Below, in pieces: positions 12,801 to 26,522 of a stretch of 64,000 nt of DNA; position 1 is the first letter of the stretch, and the number at the start of each line of letters is the position of its first letter. The stretch spans positions 46,857,351 through 46,921,350 of the forward strand of contig CM075782.1 of assembly GCA_037974665.1 (NCBI GenBank). The letters run 5' to 3'. The stretch is from Ehretia macrophylla (Eukaryota > Streptophyta > Magnoliopsida > Boraginales > Ehretiaceae). The position numbers were made by a program, and so were the translations under genes. The notes beneath the pieces are model-generated. The model saw only the letters and a program-made list of their open reading frames with translations, had not been told where the DNA came from and did no database searches.

Positions 12801-15800
12801 CCAATGGCTAGATGAACACATCCATGCTTATTTTGCTGTCGGTAAACTACCACCCCACTGGCCTTTGCTTATAATTTAAAGCCGAGTTGTATCTGGCACA
12901 AAGATAAACAACCTTATCTGGAAATGGTAAATCATGTTCATTTCAGGATCTCCTCTTTTAGGTGCAATTGAGACAGTCAAAGGAACATTGTCTGGACAGA
13001 CATTTGGTCTCCCTGTCTCTGAGGTTTGTTCTCTCATTCTTTCTTGAGATGGCTTTCCATACTGATCTTGTACTCCTTGCTCTCCTAGAGGATCTATTAC
13101 GAATTAAATATCTTCTTTTGCAAGTTGACTAATTCTCCTCGGAGAAGGATTGGGAGGTACCCAGGTTGATATTAAGCATGTCACTGGGAGCGTGAGATGA
13201 TAATTGCTTCCTTTTAAGTAAATCTTAAACATAATTTATCCTTTTAAGTAAATCCTAAACATAGTTTATGTGCTATTGTGATAAGACTTTGTTATGCGGC
13301 AAAAATCTTTGTGTGCTATTGACATCTAGCAAACTATTTGGTTATTCCTTTTTGTATCAGCTGGTTTCATTTCCTTAATAGCTAGTAGATAGATTTCACA
13401 TAACGCAAAGTCTTCATCTGAAATTAGATAAGTTGTGAGTAATGATTAGAAGAATTACTACTTCGTTGTTGATGTTTATTGGGTTGCACCCCCTTGGTGC
13501 CTGCTAATAATTTTTTTTTTTTTTCATTTCTTAAAAAAAAAAAGATTAGATAAGTCATTATTATCTCAAGGTGAGGCTTTGATTTGATATTGGTTCTTAC
13601 ATATCAACATCACTTTCTAATTATGGTATTGCGAATGTAGCAAATCTCAAAGGTTCTTTCTATTTTGTTTCTTCTTATCAAAAGATTTGAAGTTGGTCGA
13701 AACCTTTGGTAGGACATTTGTATGAATCTAACACTCACTATCTTGGTAGTGTTTTATCCAGTGATTATTGAATTTTTATTTACATAACTTTATTCTTGTT
13801 ATTGGGCAAGGTGGATGCTATCGGTGATACCGCTTAAGATGAAAATTTGAAACTATATCATTCCAGAAATTTGAAGATGTTTCTCTTTTCACTCACTAAT
13901 AATTTACAATTCAATCACACTACCATGTCACCAAAAGAGAAACTCATTTACATATCAAAACTTATACCATTCAGAAATGTTTATTAGCCTGAAGGGATAG
14001 AGGAATTTCCTTTCTGCTATGGATGTATTTAATAACACATGCTTATTAAATAATTTGGCAAGTTATCAGGGAACAGCACGATTGATGTCCAATTCATTTG
14101 GCTCTTCAATGTGGATGATGCCATTTTCACAATATTGTAGAACAGATGATACATACTGGAAGCATTTCTCTGGTGTTAACAACAAAGGTCATCGTACATA
14201 TCATTGTGAGGAACATGAATTCCAAACGAACTACTCAGGATGGCCAACTAATATAGTCAATATTGAAATTCCCTCAACCAGAGGTATAATTCAAGTCCAT
14301 ACCTATATTCTGCATCTCTGATGTCTGTCTATGTTCTGACCACAAAAGAAAAACAAAAAAGATGTCTGTCTATGCTCATTGTCTCTAAATATGACTTGCA
14401 GGAAATGAGGCTTATCCATCATCAGTAGGTTTGCCAGAGACCAACTTGTCTAGCATGGAATGTGGATTCCCAATGCAGTTATCATTTTCAGCTCGTGAAA
14501 TTTCTGATGGTACTTTCTTCAAAGCAATAGAAGATTATGATCCTGATACCCAAAGACTCCTGCATCAATTACAAAAGTGAGTTGTCATTAAATAAGTTTG
14601 TTCCTTATCCCTATCTTTCAACTGTTTCTTCAAACCTGATGCCACCTTCCAAAATATTCTCTGTCAGCATTCAATACCTTTGCTTTTTAAGCCACATTCT
14701 TCGTTCTTGTTGATATCATCATGATCACAGCACTCTTCCTGATGTATGTGTACATCAGGTCATATCATGATGATCCGGTTCTAAATCCGCTGACACCCTG
14801 GGAGAGACCACCTCTGAAGAATATCTTTTGCATTTACGGAATAGACTCAAAAACTGAGGTATTGTCCTTGACTGAGACATTTTTCTTTTCGTTGCAGTGA
14901 ATTTAGCTTGTATATTTGCTATCTTTCTTGTGTTCTCTGACATCATTTAAGCTGCTAATTTACTTAATACTGCAGACAAGTATAGAAATACTGATTTCTG
15001 TTGTCTGGAAGTTATGGCTGTGTACTATTTTGGGTAAACACAAATGATGGCCATATATGTGGCCCATATTGTATATTAGATTGTCTTACCTGACCTTATT
15101 CTTCATATGTGTTTTATATTAGCAATCTAAAAACAGTAACTTTTTTGGATTGTTAATCAATCTTCCGAATTCTCATACCTGAACTATTCAAATCTACATT
15201 GACACAGACAGACACTCATGTGCATCTGTATTTGTTTTCTGGGTTGCAACAAATTTCCATCATATTTACATTTAGAACTGGCCTTCATTTTCTAGTTTTT
15301 CTGCTTATATATGCCCTTGTGCGAATTTCATGTGGCATTTACTGATACAAGTACATATTCTTGCTTCCGCATTTCTCTATACCTTGTAGCAGTACTGGTT
15401 CTTCCCGACTTACCCCAGATCTAGGATTTAAGATCTGCAAAGATGCTTGAAGCTTTATTATTGTTGGATTCATTCATATCCCCATGCATGTTGGATTTGC
15501 TGTTGTAAATAAGCTTTGCTCTCAAGGCCCTCCTCTGAAAGAGAAAAATGGAAAGGTAGAAGGAAAAGTGGAAAGAAAAAACTGCTAGACACAGACACAC
15601 ACATATATATCTCGCTTGGGGCTCATTGATATGTTCTATAATTTTCATAGGATTTCTCGCAAGTATCCCTGATTAAAGATTGCATCATATTTCCAGTATC
15701 CTTGAAGAAAGAAAATTACCTCCCTTGAGATTCATGTGGGCTGTGTCCTGAACCCTTTCAGCTTGTCTATATCATCCCATGCATACGTCTTCTTGATTGA

Positions 15801-18095
15801 ATGCCAAAATAGAGAATCAAGAGGAGAAGGTTATTACAAGATATTAGTGAATAAAGTCAAATTTTAGTTGGTAGCAGCCAAAATGATCATGTGATGCTTT
15901 TTCTTTATTAAAGATATAGAGCAGATTGCTAATTAATTTGCATGTCATAGTTGAAGTTGGAATATATGAATGCTGAGTAGGGGTGATATCTTTTTATCAT
16001 TACAAAATCTTGTTGCAAGCTTAACATTATGTCTGAAGCGTGAAGGATATCCCTACAATCGTGGAACATATCATATTGTTGACCTTCTTCGGAGTTAAAA
16101 GCTATTTATAACTTTGGTTCGATAGCCATTGTATGCTTACATTATCTTAGTAGCATGTGGCGGTTAGTGATAGTTTTTGTATCTCTTAATATGGCAATAC
16201 AGGTTGGCTATTACTTTGCACCAAGTGGAAAGCCGTATCCTGACAACTGGATTATAACCGATGTTATATATGAGATTGAAGGTTCTTTATATTCCAGGTA
16301 ACTTATCCGAGCATCAGATGATGAATTGGAGAGTTAATGACTAGGAATGGTCAGGAATATATGTCATGTAGTGATTTTGACGTAGGTCCATTAGCTGTCT
16401 TTGCTTGGATTTTGAAAGCCATACAATTCCCCAGATGGAATTCACTTGATTGTTTCTGACTTTTAACTTTTATTGTTTTAGGTCAGGCAATCTAATTGAA
16501 GGAAACCCTTCCGCAACTAGTGGGGATGAGACGGTGTGACAAAAAACTCGTACATATGCATGATGTTCCTATTGAAAATATATGTTTAATTTCATGCTCC
16601 TACGTGCATAATATGTTTTTACAGGTACCCTACCATTCCCTCTCTTGGTGCAAAACTTGGTTAGGACCAAAAGTAAATATAACCAGGGCCCCGCAGGTAT
16701 TTGTCTGGGCTTTAAAGTTTATATTTTTTTTGTGCCAAAGATTGTAGTACTGATAAGGAACTTTGAAATTAGTCTATTTTAAGTAGAAATGCCTTCTCGC
16801 CTCACTTGTAAATGAAATAATATAAAATGAAAAACATTATCTTATCCCTAACCCCCATTGAGAGAGTGGAGGGGAGGAATGGCTCTTTCTCATGATTTCG
16901 TGTTCTGTTGGCAATTTCAGTCGGAGCATGATGGATCAGATGTACAAGTGAATTTAAATGTAGAACATCAGCATGATGCAGATATAATTCCCAACATGAC
17001 AAGGTCACCTAGGGTCAAGTACATAACTTATTATGAAGATTCTGAAAGTCTTCCGGGAAAGAGGACAGCAGTTTGGGAGCTTGATAAAGGTATCTGAAAA
17101 GCCTAACTGTTCTTGTGATTCGTTTGCATAAAGGGGATTCCACATCTCGCTTTAGCCATAGTGCTTATATTTGATTGTGGCATGTCATCAAGGCTTTTTA
17201 GGTATCTCATTTACAGCTTTTTCCCCTTAACTCTGTTGTTCATATTAATTTTCTCTCTCAGGGAACAACATTAACAATGAAGAATCATGTTGTGTTAAAA
17301 GGAAACTCAAACAGATATATTGGAAAAACAGTGAATCCTGTGACAAAAACATAACCAATTGTCTCGATATAACCTTAGCGGATTGACTTCTGTACTTGTG
17401 CTTGCTTGGAGATCATTCACAATTACAAACTTGGGAAGGATTTTTAAGCTCGTGGTTTTTTTCCTCATGCATCTTGCGTCCATAAAAAAATCTCCTAATT
17501 CGTCTGAATTTGTTATATTTTAGTAGATAAAAGGTGAGAGTGAATTTTGGAAGATGGGCAGATGAAATAGTACTTTGATTACTATAAGTGTTTCTGTCCT
17601 ACTTTGATCTCTACCACAATGAGGTGTCTCCTTACTGATCGAAACCGTGAAACATGCAGCAAATCATAGAAATATCGTTAGATCTCCGGTACTGATGCGG
17701 GAGTTGTGGCTTGAGATGTGGCATGATATTCATCCGGATAAGAAATCAAAATTTGTGACCAAAGGTGAATCCCTGTCTTATCAATCTCTCTTGTTTCATA
17801 TTTCATGATTCTGCAATGACATTAAACGTCTTATATCATCAGCTAAACGTGGACCTCTAAGAGACGAGCATTGCTACTGGGATTATGGAAAAGCTCGGTG
17901 TGCATGGCCAGAGCATTGTGAATATAGGTCTTGCTCTCTTCCTCTCATAAATAGCATTCCTACAGATTTCACCGAACTTAGTTCTTGGTTTGGACTATGA
18001 TCTCCATCTGCAGATATGTTTTTGGAGATGTTCACCTGGGGCAGAGCTGCAGGTTACGAAATTCTTCGGCTGATCTCCTTTTGCATTATGTATAA
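9822..18095 (+). CDS. PSAT1: Phospholipid:sterol O-acyltransferase (LCAT family, 641 aa, 15 exons)
   Basis: The enzyme moves an acyl group from a phospholipid to a sterol, giving steryl esters; the Arabidopsis relative works on ER membranes. Coding exons: 9822-10070, 10271-10406, 11897-12041, 12672-12841, 12947-13023, 14070-14283, 14402-14576, 14759-14858, 16203-16297, 16482-16533, 16625-16696, 16921-17089, 17660-17764, 17843-17927, 18014-18095. All have GT/AG borders and sum to 1926 nt, exactly 642 codons. The start is the first ATG in frame. It opens a basic-hydrophobic signal or anchor (MRGRHVRLVTFLFLLFV). The nucleophile motif FAHSLGNN puts Ser at about 197. GDETVPYHS carries the likely Asp469, and NHRNIVRSP probably the His (about 554), by analogy with LCAT. 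Length is close to the Arabidopsis protein (about 630 aa, from memory). No stop or frameshift was seen. Confidence 0.92.
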
Positions 18096-19413
18096 AGTAT
18101 ATTGAGGTATGCATCTCTGTTCCTTTTGTAGTTTGTTAGAGTTAATGTTTCGTAATTCATAGTGATAAAATTCCAGTAATTCAGGAACTACCAAAGTTCG
18201 ATAATAAGAAATTGGTAAAACGACAATCCAAACTTAGTAAAATGCTTTTTGCTGAGTAGAAATTAGACACATTTTAATGTGGAACATGTAGTTTAATATC
18301 CTCACCAGCGCTTCTATACGATGAAAGAATAAGAACTGACAGTAGAATTTCTTACTTGACTTCAGTAAACTTGGAGAAACTGCTTACAAATTGCCAGGGA
18401 CCAGCAGCTACTTCAATAGACTCATAATTTGGCAGATCCCTGCAGTGCTGGAACCCCAAATCATGTTCTTGCGATGCAGGACTACACATATAGATATGCA
18501 CATTCTTTCTTGTTGCCACCATTGGAGGCATATGAAGCAAACTAAGTAGCTGGTTTGGACGGATCCTTCTGATTCGCATTTGGAGACGAGCGATTATGTG
18601 CATAGATCAAGCACTGGCATTAGCTGTATCTTCAACATTTACAAAGAAGAATGGTTGTTATAGTTTAGCTTGACAAAGGCAGAACAGCATAACAGGAAAG
18701 CATAGGAACGGATGGTGAGGGCCTCAAAACGGACAAGCAGTGCAGAGGTGAAGATGTAGAATTCCATTAGGTACCAACAAATAGCCGGGCAGAAGATGGC
18801 TCGAGTTCTAGGGAGGATCTGAGCCATGTCTTCATGTAGCCCCCAAGGGCGGGAACTATATGGTGCAAGTGTCAGTTCGTAAACCAAAGATCTTGAGTTT
18901 GAATCTTCTCCTGAATGAAACTGGTGTGTATAGTAGGACATATTGCATGTCGTTGTACCACAAAGTTACATTTCCATGGAGCTGTGTAATATTGTGAAAT
19001 GGAAAGTTTCTGGTCTCGAAAACAGATAACTGATGCTGCAAACCAGAGGCTGATTCTGCCAATTGTGATTAACCGAGTCTCGGATCCTCTCATAATGTTA
19101 TCAAACAGATCCCTACAATTGATTGTTTAATCTAACTGTTAAATCAAACAACTAACGGCAGAAATCTTGTAAAACCCTCTTCTAACATTATGGGTGTTAC
19201 GAGAGAATTCAAATTCATAATATTAATGTTTTACCTCATGCAACAACTGTTGGAAAAGAAAGATATGACCATAAGAATCGATTGTGTTACCAAACCTTAT
19301 AATGTTCTACAGCTTCGGCAATACAGACACGGTCCACAAAGAAAAGCTAAAAAATGAAAAGAGAAAAGAAAGAATATTAAGCAAACAAGAAAACATCGCC
19401 AACAAGGGCTTTG
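18096..19413. other. Convergent intergenic region and 3' UTRs
   Basis: The region lies between the 3' ends of PSAT (plus) and RhoGDI (minus) and should hold both 3' UTRs. No coding frame here is convincing. A gagtttgaatcttctc motif near 18896 is reminiscent of a tRNA-type B box, but no A box or element ends were found. Confidence 0.4.
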
Positions 19414-22400
19414 CTAGCTACTCTTTTTGATTTCAAACGAGTAGTCGAGCTCCATATGACATCTTTTGTCATCGTCTTCAAACTGCACGAGACAAGAATA
19501 TCGAGATCAATATAGTCGATTCCACCAACATGAAATTCCACTTCATGAAAGTTAACAAGTTAAAATCTATGAGCTACACATATCTATGTTTTTTTCAAAC
19601 ACAAGTAATGAGATTCTAACCGAGCTCCAAAACATGTTCACAACGTGCAGAAACAAAAAAAATAAAACACCTCAGGTTCCACCAAAATAGGAACTTAGCA
19701 AATAAAGAAGAACGGAATTAATGTTGAGGTTTCATCCTAAAACTACTTGGTGTTAGGTGGAGTAGCTCAAATTTTACATGGCGGTGAACTGCATTCTTTA
19801 ATACTCTCCCTCACCCGAATTGAAGCAACAAACTTTAAAATATCAGAGATGATACAGAGGAACAGAGTCAGAGAGCTGTGGATTAGAGCATACATAGAAG
19901 AAAGAAGCCAGAGAGTAGAAGGTCACACATGAATGGATACCAGCACGAGTGAACTTCCTGAAGTATTTGGTCTTTTATCATCATGAAAGGTACAGACGAT
20001 CTTACGAAGTGCAAAGTCGGGCTCTAGAGCACTCATAGCAGCATATTTCTGCCCCCTCTCTAAGTGTATGAGAATAAGGTTTAAAATTTCTCTAGTAGCA
20101 ACATATTTCTGCCCCCTCTAGTGTACTAAAAGTAAATTTCAATTTTCTCTGACGATCGCTAGGTTAAGGAATGGCCACTAGGAAAGGACATATCTTTCTA
20201 TTTGACTCTCCTCTGATACGTGATTCCAGAAATTATTTTTCGTCAAAGAAAGCCATTGTTTCACAAGTTGCAGCTTACTGAATGTCACAATGAATCTCAG
20301 AAAGCCTTTGATTAACAATATCGTTTTCTTTCCGTATAAATAGTTAATTTAGTTTACTTCTTTTTCAGTACACGCAAAAAGTAAGATGTCAAAAGTTTCG
20401 CTAAGAAAGCAAAATGCACTGATAAGAGACAATGCAGTAATTCCACACACCTTAAGCTTTGCTCTATATATTCCTCTAGCGAGCACACCAGACGGAGTGG
20501 TCTCCTCTTCTAGGGTATGTACATACGGTTCGCGTTGAGGAGCAAAGGTGCCCAGCATTCCTTTGCTTCGATCAACTGACATCCAAAATAAAACCCAGAA
20601 GCAAAGTAAGTATTATTTTACAACAGGAAAGCAACCTAGGGGAAAATTTGTTCCCACTGCGTAAAGAAACAAAATAAGAGCATTATCTAATGCAATTAGT
20701 TCTGAATTGTTGTCGATCATCATATCCACATTTTCGTCATGCAACTTCTACTAGTTTAACCAAGGGGTTTTAGCTCAAACCTTTTCTTTTTCTTTAAGAC
20801 ATTCTAAGTTATTTTGTGCATTATCCCCTCCATCGTTTTTCTCGGGGTTTCCATGGGGATGACATTAAGTACTCTGGGGTAAATAAGTAGTCTACCAAAT
20901 GTATAAGATTCCTCCAAGTGTGTTAACATTATCATCAAGGAACAACCATATCTAATCAACAACGATGTGTAGGTCACAACCAATTGCATTTAGTAGTGGC
21001 TTGCAATAATCATTGTGCTGAAATTAGACTTGAAATATAAATATAAAGGCTTGACCTGGCACAATTTACATCAAACATGCTGCTAAATGAAAAGACAGTC
21101 AGATTATAGACCTTGAACTCCAGCTTTCCAGACTGTGTTAGAGTAGGCCAGGCCGGATACAATGTTGTGCAGAACTGTGAACGTCAGCTTAAGCCGAAAC
21201 TCAGATCCCTCCTTGAGAGTAAATAGGACACGTTTGTGTTGGCCTTCATCAACAGGCAAGGGAGTATTAATCTCCCCAAAGTCAGAGGATATTATTCCAA
21301 TCGAGCGAAATTTAACTTCAGGTTCCATTTGTCCTAATAAACAGAAAAAGTTTCCATCAAACCATTTACAAAAAGAACTTGAATAGTGAGGCAAATAATA
21401 CTTATGGAATTGATCTCCGCGGACGAACCACTTAAGTCGCTTTCCAGGCAACCAAGAAGCTTCTCTTTCCACCTTCTTAAGCTTTCATCCTCCTGGAAAA
21501 CATAATAAGCTCATAAGGTTTTGTAACAGAAAATTTGAACACAAGTTATTCATCGCCAAACGCCTATCGATGCCCCATGGAAGTAAGACAGTTTTTCGCT
21601 TCCACAATGGTGTCACAACGAAGACTGAAGAAGAAGCGTTATCACCAACTGAAGAGGCAAGATTTAGTTTTTGGTCATGGGTGAATTTGCTGCAATACAA
21701 AATTGTTTGTTTGAAATCTAATTAACATTTTAGTTATCTAACTTGCCTTGTTGCCAACGCCACCTAGTGTGAATGCTCGGTTTGGTTTGGTTTGATCTAT
21801 CTAACTTGCTTTCTCACATTTATTCTCTGTTCTTCTTCTGAGCATCAATAAAACCAAATGAAAGGCTTCGACTCCAAATGAAATTGAAAGGTGCACAGTT
21901 TGAATCAAGAATAGCTGATAAACGCCACGATTTGTGAGTAGGCACGAGCCAAAGGTCAATGTAGGAAAACAAATCATATTTTCTTGGTGGGTCAAAACTA
22001 TATCCCTTCAAGTTAAAACAAATTTTACGAAAACTAGACAATTTTCAAATTAAAATAGCAATTGATAGAAAGGAAAAACAAATTTAAAACCCCAAAACAA
22101 AACCAGAGGCTTAAAGAAACCACATTATGCATACACAGACACACCGAGGTATTAAGATTGTTGGGAATTACAGCAACTCCCCGACGCTCATCATGCACAT
22201 AAATACGAACACATGATATTTTTAATGTGGTTCACTCTTTTAGAGCCACAGACCCAAGAATAAATAACCAACTAACTGGCTCTTGCGGTTACCAACAACT
22301 GGGATACGCGGGGACGGGCAGATTCAGGAATTCTTCTCAACGGGGCTACAACCATAATTTTTTAATTATATGAGTACATTTTTTTTTTCAGCGGCGATAA

Positions 22401-23024
22401 ATTCATTTTTTTACCTAAAAATAAATAGATATTTAGTTTTTTTTTTTTTTTAAAAAAAATACATAGAATTTTTAACGAACACACATCCGCCATTGCCAGG
22501 GGATGAAGGCTAAGTTGAGAGTCGAAGCCCGTTAAAAAATAATTCTACCGTGTTGAGTATTTGTGTGCACGACCCGAGAATTTGCTAAAATTCCCAACAA
22601 ATCCCAACAAAGTGGCCACCAAAAACACAGCAGAAGCATGAAAGATACTGAAAATAAAAGAGCATTGCTATATACCACCTCTACACTAATTACCCCTTTC
22701 CAATACGAAAGAATTTTTACCATATACACGAGAGATTACGAAAAACAAAATGCTTGAAAGAAGAGAGGAAGAAACAAAAACCTTGTCTTTCTCAATCTGT
22801 TCTTTGAGAGAAAGAAGAGGTCCAGGAACAAAGTTCTCAACATCCCCAGTATTTTGAACATCAACACCATCACCATCATCACTATCTGCAGCAGCCACTG
22901 TTTCATCATCAAGAACTGGCTTCACCTTCTTCATCTCTTCTTCTTCTTGCTGCTGCTGCTGCTTCTTCCTCTCTCCACACCCCCCACATGATGGTCCAGC
23001 CTCTTCTCTCTTGACACCCTCCAT
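19414..23024 (-). CDS. Rho GDP-dissociation inhibitor (RhoGDI, 240 aa, 5 exons)
   Basis: RhoGDIs bind prenylated ROP/RAC GTPases in the cytosol, extract them from membranes and hold them GDP-bound. Minus-strand coding exons are 23024-22782, 21492-21429, 21333-21112, 20575-20451 and 19482-19414. They sum to 723 nt, exactly 241 codons. The N-terminus is low-complexity (poly-Gln, poly-Glu, Asp-rich). It is followed by the regulatory arm (LLSLKEQIEKDK, ESLRRWKEKLLG) and the immunoglobulin-like prenyl-binding domain from about residue 104 (MEPEVKF, LFTLKEGSEFRLKLTF, NIVSGLAYSNTVWKAGVQ, MLGTFAPQREPY, EETTPSGVLARG, CHMELDYSFEIKK). The donor of exon 2 was chosen as G/GTTCGT because it yields the family sequence DLSGQMEPEV. 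A nearby GTATTA donor would insert about a dozen extra residues. The upstream in-frame start at 23084 is less likely, since MEGVKRE begins the conserved part. Confidence 0.9.
20041..20160. repeat. 60-bp tandem duplication in RhoGDI intron 4
   Basis: Two diverged units start with gcatatttctgccccctct (20041) and acatatttctgccccctct (20101), exactly 60 bases apart. Both lie in the last intron of the RhoGDI gene. Confidence 0.65.
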
Positions 23025-23751
23025 TTTTTTTCTTTTCTTCTTTTTCTCTCCAAGAAGATGATCAGTATAAAACCAATCAATCAAAGAAAACTTTAACTCA
23101 AAAACAGTGTGAATAAAGAAAGGAAGGTAGTCAAAGGTTTTCTAAAAAGGAAAGACAAAGAAAGCAACAGTAGAAGCGCGTGGATATGATTTTTAGTCGG
23201 ACAACAAACGAGTTATTATTTAATTAATTCGAATTAATATTAATTTTTTTAATATATAGAAAGCACTCCACTGCACTCATATGCAACCCATGTACATCAG
23301 TTGTTTTATACGGAGAGGAGTCCACCACATTTATAAAACTCATTTTATTTTTTAATAATTAATATTAATCTAAATTGATTGATGAATTTTTTACGATGTA
23401 CAAGATAATCTAGTAACTGTTGTTTTATCCTTTTGACGTACAGACACGAGAAAAGTACTTGTCCAATGTGTCAGAATGTGTCATGTTTTTCTCTTTTGAC
23501 TTCTTGGATTTTGTGTTGGGCGGGCTAGGAATTTTAAGCTATGAGTGTGTAATAAAAAATACATAAAATTTATATTTTTGTGAGTAAAAATAATTTTGTA
23601 AGAAACTAACTCCTAACTAAGAATTTCTTGTAATATTATAAGATAATAAAATACAAGTCGAAATTTAAGAATTTTAAACTATTTACATCAGTTTAATATT
23701 ATTTATAAAATAAAAATATTATGAGTAAATGCATTTCTTACTTTATTTTTA

Positions 23752-24285
23752 TATTGGCTGGGTTTGTTTGAATCAAAATTCTTTCATAAAGTCATAATAA
23801 CTTAAAAGGTTTAAAGATTGTGAATTATTAACGTCATTAACTCATATATGTATCAATGAATTGATTCATAATCGTTAAATTTTAATCGTATTGTCATAAT
23901 GTTATGTGAAGATTTAGTACTTATTTTTTTTGTATTGGGCAGGCTTGCTTGACTAAGGACCCTTTTGTAGTATTACAACGTTATGAGCGGATTTAATGTT
24001 CGTGAACTGTTAACACATTTTATCATCATTATGTAAATGTTTCACAACCATTAGATTTTATTCATAATATCATAACATTGTGTGAAGATCCATTCCTTCA
24101 TTTTTGTATTGGGCGGGCTTGCTTGACTAAGGATCTCCATATAATATTATAGTCTTATAAGCAAAATTCAACAGTTGTAAATTGTCACATATATCTTTTC
24201 ATTATAATTATATTAATAATTTAAAACTATAAGATATTCTCATAATATCATAATGTTATAAACGCGTTTGGTCTCATGAAATTTG
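23752..24285. repeat. Diverged tandem repeat, unit about 175-180 bp
   Basis: Units start with tattggctgggtttgtttg (23752), tattgggcaggcttgcttg (23933) and tattgggcgggcttgcttg (24107), spaced 181 and 174 bases. Later positions of each unit also match: cataa-gtta-tgtgaagat near the ends and ttgtaaattg/gtgaactgtt mid-unit. A related start (tgggcgggctagg) occurs near 23518. Only about three copies are present. Confidence 0.65.
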
Positions 24286-26149
24286 CTCATGTTTTAATGT
24301 GTATGTACTCCTACATAATTGCTAAAAAATCTCCTGTGTAACCTTCTTTTTAAAAGTAGAAATATATTTTTATGACTATATCAATATAGTAGAAATAATA
24401 GGTAAAGTAATAGTAGAAATAGTAGCCAAGTAACATGGTATTCTTAAAGATGCAGGGGAAAATAAAACAAATTCCAAGATTTGCCTAAAGATTGATATGA
24501 TGACCCGTAGTATAAGTAGCCCGGTGGGGGACCAGGTTTCTGAAAAGAAAAAAATAATAATAACTAGAAAAATGTTAGATTTTTTTTGGTTCTCAATTTT
24601 TTTTTTATTGCATACCGAGTGAAGTGACTCATCTTCAAAGTGATCGAAGTCTAACTTATCTTTTTATCTTTTCAAGTCTTTCAATCCCCCTCATAGAGGT
24701 GTAGTGTGTATTAGTGTCTCATTTTTTTCTCTTAGCATTCCATTCTTGCATTTTTATTATTTCTTAGGATCTTTCTCTCTGTGCATTCTTCTTCTCTGAC
24801 TTTTCTTTAGGCTTATTAGAGATTATGTAATATTAATTGTATACCTGCAAGAACCTCAACCCTTCGCCCAGATGAAGTAATTGGAATGACAAATGGTTAT
24901 GATTTCGAAAAGTAGAAAAAAAAAATTAGCAATGACTTTCTCGACTTAATTATAACAAACAATTTAAAAAAAAAAAAAAAATTTCACCAAGTTAATCTCA
25001 ATTGGAGCTTTAAAATTTAGATTCAATACCCTATGTCTGATTTCCTTCCTCCCTCCCTCTTATCTAGTTATTGCCACAAAAATTTTTAATTTCTAAATAA
25101 AGACAAATAACTTATCATAAGATACCATTATATTAAGGGAGACTCGAAATGGATATAATTTAATTGTAATCGATTATAAATTCTTGATTTTAAACACATG
25201 ATAACTTTTTAGACATTTTGTGTTATTGTGAGATTTAAATTTCGTGAAAATCCATTATTATTTTATAGACCTTCTCGATGGTTTGGAAAAATCCATAATA
25301 AATATTGGTCATTTGAGACTTATATCATTCTGATGCTAAAATCATTTTGATCTTCATTTAATAGATCATCAATCATGGATCTCAAAATCAAGAAATTCAA
25401 GCTCTTTTTTTAATCACAAACCACCAATCCAGATGGAAGTTTATATATTTTCCTTTTTCCCATCTTTTCGATTGATGAACAAAAAGATGATGAACTATTA
25501 TCCCCAGAGACAATATGGTATCAGCCACTTAAAATTAATTAGTATTAAGTGAAAAAGTCCAAAATCTTATATATTGATCTTTAAAGTCCTGAATTATTCA
25601 TGTGGAACAATTGAATTATCCAACAGTGAGATATTATTCCTAGTCAAACGAGGCGTAAAAAGTTACAAATCTAACTAGTGATTGGTGGTGGATTTTCCTC
25701 ATACAAAAAAGATTAAATGTGATAAAATAATATTATATTTATGATAAAATGATATGAACTAGTGAATGTGACATCAATCAACTATATTATCACATTATTA
25801 TCGGAATATTGATTAACTGCATTATAATTTTAACACTATTAATTCTTTTAATAACATTATAACGTTATCATTAGACCCTTTCAAGGGTTGTTTCTTTAAG
25901 TTAAGGGACTATGTCTAACACTCACAATTGGTTATATCAAGTGATTACCAAATTTAATTTATGCTCGATATATATCTCTAAAGGTGAAAAAGGTGTTATC
26001 AATAGCTGGAAAGAAGCATTTACCAAAAAAAAATAGCTGGAAAGGAGCCACCAAGAAAAAGGAAGTTATCAATTGAAGGTATTATTTGATAGCCAGTCAT
26101 GCTCATAAGATCGTGACTCTCGGCATGATGATATGAGAAACACTGCGAC

Positions 26150-26466
26150 ATTTGCGCAGTTGTTATTGTTTTTTTAAAATTTTAAATTTATTTTTATTGT
26201 TTAAAATTAATTAATTTAGTTTAAATTATTTAAAAAAATTTAAATTCGTTCATATTGTTCAAAATTAATTAATTTAATTATTATTATTTCTCAAAATATT
26301 TCAATTTAGTCCCTAACTAAATTGGCTAAATTGAAATTTTTGGAGAATGATAAGGGACTAAATTGAATTTTAAAAAAAATAATAGAGACTAAATTGACTA
26401 ATTTTGAACAATAAAAATGAATTTAAAATTTTAAAAAAAACATTAGAGACTGTTTATGCAATTTTT
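26150..26466. repeat. Fold-back element 1 of an adjacent pair
   Basis: The left arm carries ttaaaattttaaatttattt and ttattgtttaaaattaatta. The reverse complement of the right arm reads ttaaaattttaaattcattt and ttattgttcaaaattagtca. The arms are long and AT-rich, separated by caatttagtccctaactaaa-type sequence. Confidence 0.6.
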
Positions 26467-26522
26467 CTAAGAAACAATTATAGCAGTGAAGTAAATTGTG
26501 GTACTGAAATATGAAAACAAAA

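Noticed and set aside
18830-18915. tRNA-like B box (gagtttgaatcttctc), possible SINE
   Set aside because: No A box at the right distance, no poly(A) or target duplication found.
18639-19093. Overlapping minus-strand frames in the PSAT-RhoGDI gap
   Set aside because: No conserved motif, overlapping alternatives in different frames, and position in expected 3' UTR sequence.
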